Source: Desulfuromonadales bacterium (GTDB lineage: Bacteria > Desulfobacterota > Desulfuromonadia > Geobacterales > Pseudopelobacteraceae). From it: DNA of 16,317 nucleotides. A program made the translations under genes and the position numbers. The stretch is taken from the NCBI GenBank assembly GCA_015688915.1, contig JAATGX010000092.1:1-16317 (forward strand). The letters are read 5' to 3'. Of this stretch, positions 6,581 to 14,050 are shown in pieces. The notes under the pieces are model-generated. The model ran no database searches and had not been told where the DNA came from. It saw only the letters and a list, made by a program, of their open reading frames with translations. The first letter of the stretch is position 1; every line of letters begins with the position of its first letter.

Positions 6581-8242
6581 TTACAACCCGGTGATTTCGC
6601 GATCTTTCGGATATTCCACCAGGATGCCGAAGGTCAGCTCCTTCTTTTCTCCCGCCTTGAGCGGAGTCTTCCAGATGATGGTGCCGTCGCTCTTGACCTC
6701 ATCCGGTTTGATGGACGGTTCGTCCAGGGCGACCTTGATCTCCTCGTCGCCAGCCAACGGCAGTTGGTCGCACAGGGTAACCGTCACCGGCTCATTCCGG
6801 AAATTGCCCAGATCGATACGATAGCGGTAGATGACCCGGTTCTTGCCGAATACCCCCGCTTCCCTGTGCTGTCTCACCTCTTCGCGCTTGACCGTCACCT
6901 GGTCGTCCGTACCGAAAAACAGGTCGAACGTCTCTCCGGCGGCGACCTTTTTCAATGGGGAACTGCCGGTATAGGTATTGCCGGCAAAGGTGTTGACCTT
7001 GCCCGGCAGAAGCGGGTAGGAGGCGTGGTTGACGATCCCGGACTTACGGAACACAAAGGGTGAGAGTTTCGGGATTGCCATGAATTCCATGGTGACCGGC
7101 ACCTGCTCGATGGCGACGACGCTGCCGTGCTGGGCGCCGTCGGAGGGGACATCCAGCGGACGGGGGAGGTGAAAGGCCAGGGAGGATTGCCCGGCATCGA
7201 CCTGTGCGGTCTCGAACAGAGCGGCCGCGTCTTCCGCCGGCTCCCCGGGCCTGGCGCGTTCTGCGTCTACCCCGGCCGCCTTCCTGCCCTTGAACATGAG
7301 GGGTGCGGAGGCCAGTGCCAGGGGGGTCGCCACGGGCGGCTGGGGACGGTACAGGGACACGCGCCAGGGATACATCTCCGGCGGGGCGCCGCCGGCAGAG
7401 GGGCGGGCCGTGGAAAGGGTCAGGTCCACATTGTTCCAGTCCTCACCGGTCTGCTGGCGCACCACTGCCCGGAACAGCAGTTGGGCGCTCCTGGCATCCG
7501 TCGCCAGGCGGACATCGTAGGCCGGCACCCATGCCGTCCGGGCAATGACCGAGGCAAGGTCGAGGGTGAGGCCGCCGGGGCGGGTTACCTCCACCATCAC
7601 CTCCACGCTTTTGCTCTCCTTCCGGTGCGAGCCGGCCGCTTCGTCCCTCTGGCGGCGCAGGGCGTCGATCTTGTCCTTGATCCCCGTTTGCTCGAACTCT
7701 ATTTCCCTGGCCTGTCCCTCGACCTTGGCAACGCCGGTGCCGACGAAACTGGAGGCGTCCATCAGTTCCGCCGAGACCGGACGGGCGATGGCCAGCTCCT
7801 TGGAGATGCGCTCTCCCCAGGCCACGCGGATGGAGTCGAGGAACGCCTTTTGCGAGGTCAGGCCGGCCTTCCTGGCGTCCAGTGCAGCGGAACGCCGCTC
7901 CAGTCCGCGAATCTCCTCGTCCAGTTCCTGTACCCGTTTCTCGCCGCTCTGCTCCAGGAAGGCGCGCTTGACCTCCAGCCCGGAAATGATCGCTCCGGCG
8001 GTTCCTTTGCCTTCCACCCGCACGGAATCATCCTGGATCAACGCGGGAAGATTTTCGAAAACGATCAGATAACTGCCCGTCGCAAGGTTGAGGGAGGCGG
8101 AGCGGGTGGTCATGGCCCGGTCGGAATACACGGTGACGGCGGTAATGCGGGAAGGGGCCGGCAGGCGTTTCAGGCCGGAGGCCGCGGAGAGCGCGGGGAC
8201 CAGCAGAAGGGCCAGGGGAAGAACGGTACGCAGGATCTTCAT
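6581..8242 (-). CDS. secreted DUF4140/DUF4139 protein (MuiA-like)
   Basis: The 553-residue protein has a Sec signal peptide (hydrophobic core about 6-19, cleavage near A20-A21). An N-terminal DUF4140 domain follows (about 33-135: ITAVTVYSDRAMTTRSA, then FENLPALIQDDSVRVEG), leading into a coiled coil (about 98-130 and 180-205). The C-terminal DUF4139 domain (about 215-545) contains ARTAWVPAYDVRL, TGEDWNNVDLTLSTARPS and the ending KKELTFGILVEYPKD. The family is sometimes named mucoidy inhibitor A; its biochemical function is not established. A strong AAGGAG site precedes ATG 8242. It lies 33 bases after the amidase stop and 3 bases before rsmI. An envelope role is inferred from the signal peptide and from the adjacent amidase. 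Confidence 0.88.
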   Translation of the reverse strand: MKILRTVLPLALLLVPALSAASGLKRLPAPSRITAVTVYSDRAMTTRSASLNLATGSYLIVFENLPALIQDDSVRVEGKGTAGAIISGLEVKRAFLEQSGEKRVQELDEEIRGLERRSAALDARKAGLTSQKAFLDSIRVAWGERISKELAIARPVSAELMDASSFVGTGVAKVEGQAREIEFEQTGIKDKIDALRRQRDEAAGSHRKESKSVEVMVEVTRPGGLTLDLASVIARTAWVPAYDVRLATDARSAQLLFRAVVRQQTGEDWNNVDLTLSTARPSAGGAPPEMYPWRVSLYRPQPPVATPLALASAPLMFKGRKAAGVDAERARPGEPAEDAAALFETAQVDAGQSSLAFHLPRPLDVPSDGAQHGSVVAIEQVPVTMEFMAIPKLSPFVFRKSGIVNHASYPLLPGKVNTFAGNTYTGSSPLKKVAAGETFDLFFGTDDQVTVKREEVRQHREAGVFGKNRVIYRYRIDLGNFRNEPVTVTLCDQLPLAGDEEIKVALDEPSIKPDEVKSDGTIIWKTPLKAGEKKELTFGILVEYPKDREITGL

Positions 8243-8275
8243 GGGGTGCTCCTTGTCAAACGTGATGAAGAAGGT

Positions 8276-9592
8276 CTATTTCAGGCTGGCGATGTAGCCG
8301 CGAACCCCTTCCAGGATGCCCTCGGCGGTCATTTCCTGGTAGGCCGGGTCTTTCAGGCGGGCTTCTTCCTGGGCGTTGCTGAGAAAGGCGGTCTCCACCA
8401 GGATGCTCGGCATGGTGGCCCCGACCAGGACATAGAACGGACCCTGCTTGACCCCCAGGTTCTTCACGTCGGCGTGGATTCCATGCACCTTTTTGTGGAG
8501 CGATTTCTGCACCTCTTCGGCCAGGTGGGCCGAATCGTTCAGCTTGTAGTTAGCCATCAGGTCGAACAGGATGGCCTGCAGGACGCTGACCTTTTCCAGG
8601 GAGGTGCCGTTCTCCTTGGCGGCAAGCTGGGCGGCCTTCTCGGTCTTGGCCAGGTTGAGGTAATAGGTCTCGATGCCCGATGCGTTGCGGTTGGCGGCGG
8701 CATTGGCGTGGACCGAGACGAACAGGTCGGCGTTGACCTTATTGGCGATGGCGGTGCGTTCCTCCAGCGGGATGAAGACATCGGTGGAGCGGGTCATGAC
8801 CACATCCAGTCCCAGTTCCTCCTTCAGCAGGCTCCTGAGCTTGAGGCCGATGGACAGGACCACGTCCTTTTCCTGGATACCGTTGGCACCGGTGGCGCCG
8901 GGGTCGTGACCGCCGTGGCCCGGATCGACCACGATGCGGCGGATCTTGGAGATGGCGGTCTTTTTGGCCTGTTTTGGTTTCCGTTCCGCTTCCGCGACCC
9001 CCTCATGCCTTGCCTCGGAGGCCGGTTCCTGCTTGTTGCTGATGGATTGTTCCAGGCGCGATATCTCGGCGCGGCGCTCGCCCCGCACATCGATCACCAG
9101 GCGCGACGGTTCGGAAAGGGGAAAGACCTTGTAGTCCCGGATGTTCTCCGTGTCCAGCACCACCCGCACCATGTCCGGTTTGTACTGGCCGATCCGCACC
9201 CCTTTCAGCAGGCCGTCGCCGATGGTGATGTCCTTGACCCCCTTGCCGAGTCTGGCGCGATTGAGGTCAATGTAGACCCGGCCCGGCTTGTCCGCGCTTC
9301 CCTTGCCCAGTTCGTGGGTCTCCCAGGTCACGTCGCGGTCCAGCTCCAGGGAGATGCGGGTGTAGTCCGGGTTGGACCAGTGCTTCATCTCGGAGGGGAT
9401 CGCCAGCGTGCGGTCGGCGGGCGTGGGCTGGTCGCCGGCAACCTTTTTCGCGCCCTTCCCGGCCGCCAGCGCAGGGAGAGGGAACAGCACATTCGCGATC
9501 AGCAGGCACATGCCCTTGACCACCTCACGCCGCTCAATCCCCCCATTGCGGTGGGTCAGCGCGCTTTCTACCATGTCGAACAGTTTTTTCAT
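8276..9592 (-). CDS. N-acetylmuramoyl-L-alanine amidase with AMIN domain and Tat-like signal
   Basis: The 438-residue AmiC-type zinc amidase cleaves the bond between MurNAc and the stem peptide, typically to split septal murein. Layout: a long basic N-region and a twin-arginine motif (R21-R22 in ERREVVKG) before a hydrophobic stretch and ALA cleavage site near 43; an AMIN domain (about 66-170); a lysine-rich linker (about 185-215); an Amidase_3 domain (about 217-436). Zinc ligands H226 (DPGHGG), E241 (QEKDV) and H295 (VHANA), and catalytic E400 (VETAF), are present, so it should be active. E. coli AmiA and AmiC are also Tat-exported. ATG 9592 has GGGA five bases upstream; the longer frame to GTG 9634 adds 14 unlike residues. 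Its own promoter lies about 100 bases upstream. Confidence 0.93.
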   Translation of the reverse strand: MKKLFDMVESALTHRNGGIERREVVKGMCLLIANVLFPLPALAAGKGAKKVAGDQPTPADRTLAIPSEMKHWSNPDYTRISLELDRDVTWETHELGKGSADKPGRVYIDLNRARLGKGVKDITIGDGLLKGVRIGQYKPDMVRVVLDTENIRDYKVFPLSEPSRLVIDVRGERRAEISRLEQSISNKQEPASEARHEGVAEAERKPKQAKKTAISKIRRIVVDPGHGGHDPGATGANGIQEKDVVLSIGLKLRSLLKEELGLDVVMTRSTDVFIPLEERTAIANKVNADLFVSVHANAAANRNASGIETYYLNLAKTEKAAQLAAKENGTSLEKVSVLQAILFDLMANYKLNDSAHLAEEVQKSLHKKVHGIHADVKNLGVKQGPFYVLVGATMPSILVETAFLSNAQEEARLKDPAYQEMTAEGILEGVRGYIASLK

Positions 9593-9650
9593 GATGTCCC
9601 GTCTGGTACATTTAAGAGGTTTCGAAAACCCCACGGCTTTCTTGTCATGT

Positions 9651-9677
9651 CATCCGCTTCGATTCATCCGGCGGATG
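9651..9677 (-). repeat. competing hairpins in the amidase leader
   Basis: Bases 9665-9677 form a perfect 13-base palindrome (CATCCG-G-CGGATG). A further copy of CATCCGC at 9651-9657 can instead pair with the right arm GCGGATG (9671-9677) as a 7-bp stem with a 13-base loop. The same right arm thus has two possible partners. Both structures fall within the predicted untranslated leader of the amidase mRNA. No T-run follows either, so neither is an ordinary terminator. Function unknown. Confidence 0.4.
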
Positions 9678-9684
9678 CGATGCT

Positions 9685-9730
9685 GCCAAAGGTGTCATAG
9701 CAGAAAGGGCCGGTTTTATCAACCTTTGGC
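9685..9730. repeat. inverted repeat bracketing the amidase promoter
   Basis: Perfect 9-base arms GCCAAAGGT (9685-9693) and ACCTTTGGC (9722-9730) are separated by 28 bases that contain the -10, the spacer and all but one base of the -35. The arm centres are 37 bases apart, roughly three and a half helical turns. It could be a paired operator or a cruciform-forming site; as an RNA hairpin it would have an unusually long loop and no T-run. Confidence 0.5.
9694..9722 (-). promoter_or_regulatory. sigma-70 promoter of the amidase gene
   Basis: On the minus strand, -35 TTGATA (9722-9717, 5 of 6) and -10 TATGAC (9699-9694, 4 of 6) are 17 bases apart. Transcription would begin near 9687, giving a leader of about 95 bases before ATG 9592. 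It lies in the 191-base gap downstream of mutS, where no terminator is visible, so the amidase may also be read from the mutS promoter. Confidence 0.65.
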
Positions 9731-9783
9731 GTCTGCTGTCTCGTCCGATCCACCGATTGCCGCACACATCACCCGTTCACGCT

Positions 9784-12396
9784 TCACGCCATCCGTTTCA
9801 ACTCGTCCAACAGGTTGAGTGCCTCCAGCGGCGTCCGGGAGGCGATGGTGATCTTTTTCAGGCGCCGGCGCAGGTGGTCCTCGCTGGTCTCGAACAGGGA
9901 AAACTGCGGTGAAGGCTCCTTGGGCGGCTTTCTGCTGCTCTTGGCCAGGCGCGGGGCGCCCTCCTCGAACTCGCCGCTCTCCAGGTTGGCCAGGATCTCC
10001 TTGGCCCGGTCGATCACGTCGGCCGGCATGCCGGCCAGGCGGGCCACCTGGATGCCGTAGGAGTGGGAGGCGCCGCCGGGGATGATGGTGCGCAGGAAGA
10101 TCACCTGGTCGTTCCATTCCCTGACCGCAACGGTGTAGTTCTTTATCCGCTCGCGGGTCACGGCCAGTTCGGTCAGTTCGTGGTAGTGGGTGGCGAACAG
10201 GGTCCGGGACCGGCAGGTGGGGGTGTCGTGGATGTACTCGGCCACGGCCCAGGCGATGGAGACGCCGTCGAAGGTGGAGGTGCCCCGGCCGATCTCGTCC
10301 ATCACGATCAGGCTCCGGGGGGTGGCGCTCTTCAGGATGCTTGCCGCCTCCATCATCTCCAACATGAAGGTAGACTGGCCCCGGGCCAGGTTGTCGCCTG
10401 CGCCCACCCGGGTGAAGATGCGGTCGGCGATGCCGATAGTGGCCTCGGTTGCCGGGACAAAGGAGCCGGCCTGGGCCATCAGCACGATCAGCGCCACCTG
10501 GCGCATGAAGGTGGATTTGCCGGCCATGTTGGGGCCGGTGATCATCAGGATCTGGTTCTCGCCGCTGTCCAGGCGGGTGTCGTTGGGGACGAAGCGCTCC
10601 CCCAGGCGCATGGCCTCGATCACCGGGTGGCGGCCGTCCTTGATGTCGATCACATCCGACTCGTCCATGTGCGGCTTGCAGTAGCCGCGTTCCCCGGCCA
10701 CGGTTGCCAGGGAGATGAGCACGTCCAGGGACGCCAGGCCGTCGGCGGTGCGGCAGATACGGTCGGCCCTGGCCGCCACCTGCTCCCGGATCTCCTGGAA
10801 CAGGGTGTATTCCAGGTCGCAGATGCGGTCCTCGGCCCCCAGCACCTTTTCCTCGTAGTTCTTCAGCTCCTCCGTGATGAAGCGCTCGGCATTGGCCAGG
10901 GTCTGGCGCCGGACGTAGTCAGGCGGGACATTGGCCAGGTTGCTCTTGGTGATCTCGATGGAATAGCCGAAGACCCGGTTGTAGCGGATCTTCAGGGTGG
11001 AGATGCCGGTGCGGGCCTTTTCCTGCGCCTCCAGCCGGGCGATGAACCCCTTGCCCTCGCTGCTGATGGCGCGCAGTTCGTCCAGTTCGCTGTTGTGGCC
11101 GGGGGCGATGATGCCCCCCTCCCGCAGGGAAAACGGGGGGCTCTCCACAATGCCCCGTTCCACCAGGGTGCGGATATCCTCCAGCGGGTCGATGGCGGTT
11201 GCCAGTACCCGGAGCAGCGGGGCCTGGAGCGGTTTGAGCAGTTCAAGGATGCCGGGCAGATGGCGCAGCGAATCGTGCAGGGCCCGCAGGTCGCGCCCGG
11301 AGGCAGAGGCCATGCCGATGCGGCCGTTGAGGCGCTCCAGGTCGGCGATCTCCTTCAGCCGGGCCACCAGGTCCTCCCGCAGCGCTGCGTCCTCCAACAA
11401 CTCCTCGACCGCGTCCAGCCGCTGCCGGATCGGCTCCAGCCCCACCAGGGGATAGGAGAGCCACTGTTTCAGGCGGCGGGTCCCCATGGAGGTGGAGGTG
11501 CGGTCCAGGCACCCCAGCAGCGAACCGCTCTTCTTCCCCTCGGCCATGGTGGCGGTGATCTCCAGGTTGCGGCGGGTGGCCGGGTCCAGGGCCAGGTGTT
11601 CGCTCCGTTCATAGACCCGGATATCGCGGATGTGGGGGATGGCGCTCTTCCTGTTCTCCCGCAGGTAATACAGGGCCGCGCCGGCCGCCATCAAGCCATG
11701 GGGCATGGCCTCCAGCCCCAGGGCCTCGGCCGAGGCGGCGCCGAACTGGCCGCAGAGCAGCCCGGTGGCATAGTCCCGTTCAAAGACCCACCCAGGCGCG
11801 CGGGAGATGATCCGCTCCCCCAGGAAGGCGCGCAGATCGGCGGCCAGGGTCGCCACCTCCAGGCCCTCGGGCAACAGCACCTCACGGGGGTTGACGCACG
11901 CCGCCTCTCCGGCTGTCGCCGAGGCCCCGGTCAGTTCCGTGACCCGGAATTCCCCGGTGGACAGGTCCAGCCAGGCGATGCCCCAGCGATCCGACTGGCC
12001 GGGCGCCAGGGACAGCAGGTAGTTGTTCTCCTCCGGGGAGAGGCTCTCGGTTTCGATCAGCAGCCCCGGCGTGACCACCTTGACCACCTCGCGCCGGACA
12101 ATGCCCTTGGCCTGCTTCGGGTCTTCCACCTGCTCGCAGATGGCCACCTTGTGGCCGGCCTCGATCAGCTTGGCGATGTAGGGGGAGGCGGAGTGAAAGG
12201 GGACGCCGCAGAAGGGGATGTCATCCCCGCCCCCCTTGGTGCGCGAGGTCAGGGCGATGTCCAGGATTCGGGAGGCGAGCAGGGCGTCGTCCAGGAACAT
12301 CTCGTAGAAATCCCCCATGCGGAAGAAGAGGATCGCGTCGGGGTAGCCCGATTTGATCTCCAGATATTGTCGCATCATGGGGGTCTGCTCTGCCAT
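9784..12396 (-). CDS. mutS: DNA mismatch repair protein MutS
   Basis: The 870-residue MutS1-type protein recognises mismatches and small loops and starts mismatch repair with MutL. The phenylalanine wedge and glutamate are F30 and E32 (GDFYEMF). The Walker A site is GPNMAGKST (621-629) and Walker B is LIVMDE (696-701), followed by the IGRGTSTFDG signature; the ABC-ATPase helix motif ATHYHELTEL is at about 735-744. A beta-clamp-binding pentapeptide QFSLF occurs at 831-835 before the C-terminal helical dimerisation/tetramerisation segment. Length is normal. ATG 12396 has AGGA five bases upstream and starts MAEQTPMMRQY; the frame runs 19 codons further to 12453, but that extension covers the predicted promoter. 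No mutL is visible in the window. Confidence 0.97.
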   Translation of the reverse strand: MAEQTPMMRQYLEIKSGYPDAILFFRMGDFYEMFLDDALLASRILDIALTSRTKGGGDDIPFCGVPFHSASPYIAKLIEAGHKVAICEQVEDPKQAKGIVRREVVKVVTPGLLIETESLSPEENNYLLSLAPGQSDRWGIAWLDLSTGEFRVTELTGASATAGEAACVNPREVLLPEGLEVATLAADLRAFLGERIISRAPGWVFERDYATGLLCGQFGAASAEALGLEAMPHGLMAAGAALYYLRENRKSAIPHIRDIRVYERSEHLALDPATRRNLEITATMAEGKKSGSLLGCLDRTSTSMGTRRLKQWLSYPLVGLEPIRQRLDAVEELLEDAALREDLVARLKEIADLERLNGRIGMASASGRDLRALHDSLRHLPGILELLKPLQAPLLRVLATAIDPLEDIRTLVERGIVESPPFSLREGGIIAPGHNSELDELRAISSEGKGFIARLEAQEKARTGISTLKIRYNRVFGYSIEITKSNLANVPPDYVRRQTLANAERFITEELKNYEEKVLGAEDRICDLEYTLFQEIREQVAARADRICRTADGLASLDVLISLATVAGERGYCKPHMDESDVIDIKDGRHPVIEAMRLGERFVPNDTRLDSGENQILMITGPNMAGKSTFMRQVALIVLMAQAGSFVPATEATIGIADRIFTRVGAGDNLARGQSTFMLEMMEAASILKSATPRSLIVMDEIGRGTSTFDGVSIAWAVAEYIHDTPTCRSRTLFATHYHELTELAVTRERIKNYTVAVREWNDQVIFLRTIIPGGASHSYGIQVARLAGMPADVIDRAKEILANLESGEFEEGAPRLAKSSRKPPKEPSPQFSLFETSEDHLRRRLKKITIASRTPLEALNLLDELKRMA

Positions 12397-12429
12397 GGGT
12401 GTCCTGCCTTCCGGGTAAGTGTCAGCGTG

Positions 12430-12458
12430 GTTGTAGCACACCCCCATCCGCATTTCAA
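12430..12458 (-). promoter_or_regulatory. sigma-70 promoter of mutS
   Basis: Minus-strand -35 TTGAAA (12458-12453, 5 of 6) and -10 TACAAC (12435-12430, 4 of 6) have a 17-base spacer. The start of transcription would be near 12423, about 27 bases before ATG 12396. This supports the shorter mutS start over the upstream ATG at 12453, which falls in the -35. Confidence 0.6.
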
Positions 12459-12502
12459 GAAGCGCGGGTCTCCGGTGGGATGCGGCTTCATGCGGGCACC
12501 GC

Positions 12503-12530
12503 TTGACATGTGGGGGAGAATGATTATGCT
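12503..12530 (+). promoter_or_regulatory. sigma-70 promoter of the Hpt gene
   Basis: There is a perfect -35 TTGACA (12503-12508), a 16-base spacer and -10 TATGCT (12525-12530, 4 of 6). Transcription would start near 12537, leaving roughly 70 bases of leader before the GTG at 12607. It is back-to-back with the mutS promoter; the two -35 elements are 44 bases apart. Confidence 0.68.
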
Positions 12531-12606
12531 TGGAACCGGCAGCCGGAGAGCCCTGTTTCGCGCACGGTTCTCATGCCGGAAAAGAAAGGTGTCGAGAGGG
12601 GCGAAC

Positions 12607-12924
12607 GTGGGCGGCCGGATGGAAGACAGTACGGTCATGGTGGAGATCAACGGCGAATTGGCGTCATTTATCCCCTCCTACCTGGAGAGCGTGAGGCAGG
12701 ACTGCGCTTTGATGGAACATCTGCTTGACCGGGGCGACTTCAAGGAAATCGAGGGGATGGGACATCGCTTGAAAGGATCGGGCGGCAGTTGCGGATTCGA
12801 TGCCATTTCAGATGCGGGAAAAGCCGTGGAGAGGGCTGCGGCCGCGCTTGATGGTGACGCCGTTTCCCTGGCATGCCAAGGGCTGAGACGATATCTCGAT
12901 CAGGTAAGGGTTGTCTATGTATGA
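12607..12924 (+). CDS. stand-alone Hpt-domain phosphotransfer protein
   Basis: The protein has 105 residues from GTG 12607, or 101 from ATG 12619. The GTG is preferred because GAGAGGGG lies five bases upstream, against 17 bases for the ATG. It is a single four-helix Hpt domain; the phospho-accepting histidine is H53 (H49 from the ATG) in GHRLKGSGGSCGFDAIS, with the usual K two residues on and small glycine-rich turn. There is no receiver, kinase or output domain attached, and no kinase or regulator gene lies nearby, so its partners are elsewhere. It would relay phosphate between a hybrid histidine kinase and a response regulator in the cytoplasm. The stop lies inside the end of the convergent methyltransferase gene. 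Confidence 0.85.
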   Translation: MGGRMEDSTVMVEINGELASFIPSYLESVRQDCALMEHLLDRGDFKEIEGMGHRLKGSGGSCGFDAISDAGKAVERAAAALDGDAVSLACQGLRRYLDQVRVVYV

Positions 12925-14000
12925 TAACGCAACAGAAAGAGCGCCTTGCCGTAACGTGTCGCCAGCGACGGAGCGCCGGGGGGCAGGGCGCTCCACGGCA
13001 CGGGTCGCAGGAACCGGCGCAGAAAGCGGCGTTCGGGACGGCCGAGCGGTGGGTTGGCATGGCCGAGCCGGGAGGCGATCTGCCGGGTGCCGAGGTGCAG
13101 TGCCCCAACCGCATCCGCAAGGCAGGGGTTGAGCCGTAGCAGGGAGTTGGCGTCATCCCGGCACGGCCCGGCGACAGTGCGGCCCAGGTAGAGGATGAAG
13201 TTGCCGGGGGATTGCCGGTCGGTTTCCAGGCGCCTGATTCTCCCGATCTCCCGGTCCGGGTCCTCCAAGGCGCTGGCATGGGCGAACAGGAGCGGTTCCA
13301 GCCCGGTTTGGTGGACAAGATCCATCAAGCCGTCGATGCGAAAGGTGTGTACGCGGGGATGCAGCAGGGCATCGGCCAAACCTGACGTGAAGGCCGTTTC
13401 CTCGGATGACTCGACAAAGCGGCGCAGCCGGGAGCCCGGTTTTGAACGCCCCATAAGCCGCCGGGCAGCAGCCGGATCGCGCACCCCCAACAGGCGAAAG
13501 GCCCGGCGGATGGATTCCTCTTCGGCGCGGGCGTATCTGCTGTAGACCATCACCCGCAGGATACCCCCTTCCATGAGTCGCCCTTCCAGAGCCTTCAACC
13601 CGGCCAACGGATCTTCCAGATGGTGCAGCACCCCGTAGGCATCGATCAGGCCGAAACGGCCGTCCGCCGTTGTCGGGTCGAGCAGGTCGCCCGCCCGAAA
13701 GGTGACATTGCGGCGGCCGTGCAGCAGGCAGTGCAGGCGGGCGCGGCGGAGAGAACGCTGCGATACATCGAGGGCCGTGATGTAGGCATCGGGATTGGCA
13801 ACGGCGAACGGGTAGGGGGCAAAGCTGCCGCAGCCGGCGACCAGGATACGCATCGCCTCGTGCGGCGGCAGTGTGCCGTTGAACCTGGTCCAGAGGGCAA
13901 CCAGATTAAGCGCATAGGTATCGCAGCGGCGCACCGACGCTAACAGCGGATAGTGGGGGTAGGGGTAGAGTTCGTAATGGCGACGGACCATGTCGGACAT
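12915..14000 (-). CDS. class I SAM-dependent methyltransferase, substrate unknown
   Basis: The 361-residue protein has an N-terminal aromatic motif YELYPYPHYPLL (9-20), then a Rossmann methyltransferase core (about 50-155): motif I LVAGCGSFAPYP (53-64), the acidic residue after strand 2 (D78 in ALDVS), GDLLD (104-108) and DAYGVLHHLEDP (120-131). It ends in a basic C-terminal region of about 200 residues, including an arginine-rich stretch near 325-337, that I do not recognise. The YPYP motif before the core occurs in some poorly characterised methyltransferases; its role is unknown. ATG 14000 is the longest plausible start, though its ribosome site is weak; ATG 13991 is an alternative. It lies 50 bases after the membrane-protein gene and overlaps hpt by 10 bases at its 3' end. 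Confidence 0.78.
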   Translation of the reverse strand: MSDMVRRHYELYPYPHYPLLASVRRCDTYALNLVALWTRFNGTLPPHEAMRILVAGCGSFAPYPFAVANPDAYITALDVSQRSLRRARLHCLLHGRRNVTFRAGDLLDPTTADGRFGLIDAYGVLHHLEDPLAGLKALEGRLMEGGILRVMVYSRYARAEEESIRRAFRLLGVRDPAAARRLMGRSKPGSRLRRFVESSEETAFTSGLADALLHPRVHTFRIDGLMDLVHQTGLEPLLFAHASALEDPDREIGRIRRLETDRQSPGNFILYLGRTVAGPCRDDANSLLRLNPCLADAVGALHLGTRQIASRLGHANPPLGRPERRFLRRFLRPVPWSALPPGAPSLATRYGKALFLLRYHT

Positions 14001-14050
14001 GCCCCACTGTACCAGTTCCTTGACGTTTTTTGCAAGAAGCGGCGCCCGTG

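Noticed and set aside
7127..9700. 857-codon plus-strand open frame opposite the DUF4139 and amidase genes
   Set aside because: Antisense shadow. Both minus-strand genes show complete family motifs, signal peptides and catalytic residues, and the plus-strand product shows none.
10063..12606. Very long plus-strand open frame opposite mutS that runs in frame into the Hpt gene
   Set aside because: It is a GC-rich antisense shadow of mutS: its residues are glycine/glutamine/histidine-rich low-complexity translation with no domain, and the true Hpt start has its own ribosome site and promoter near the frame's end.
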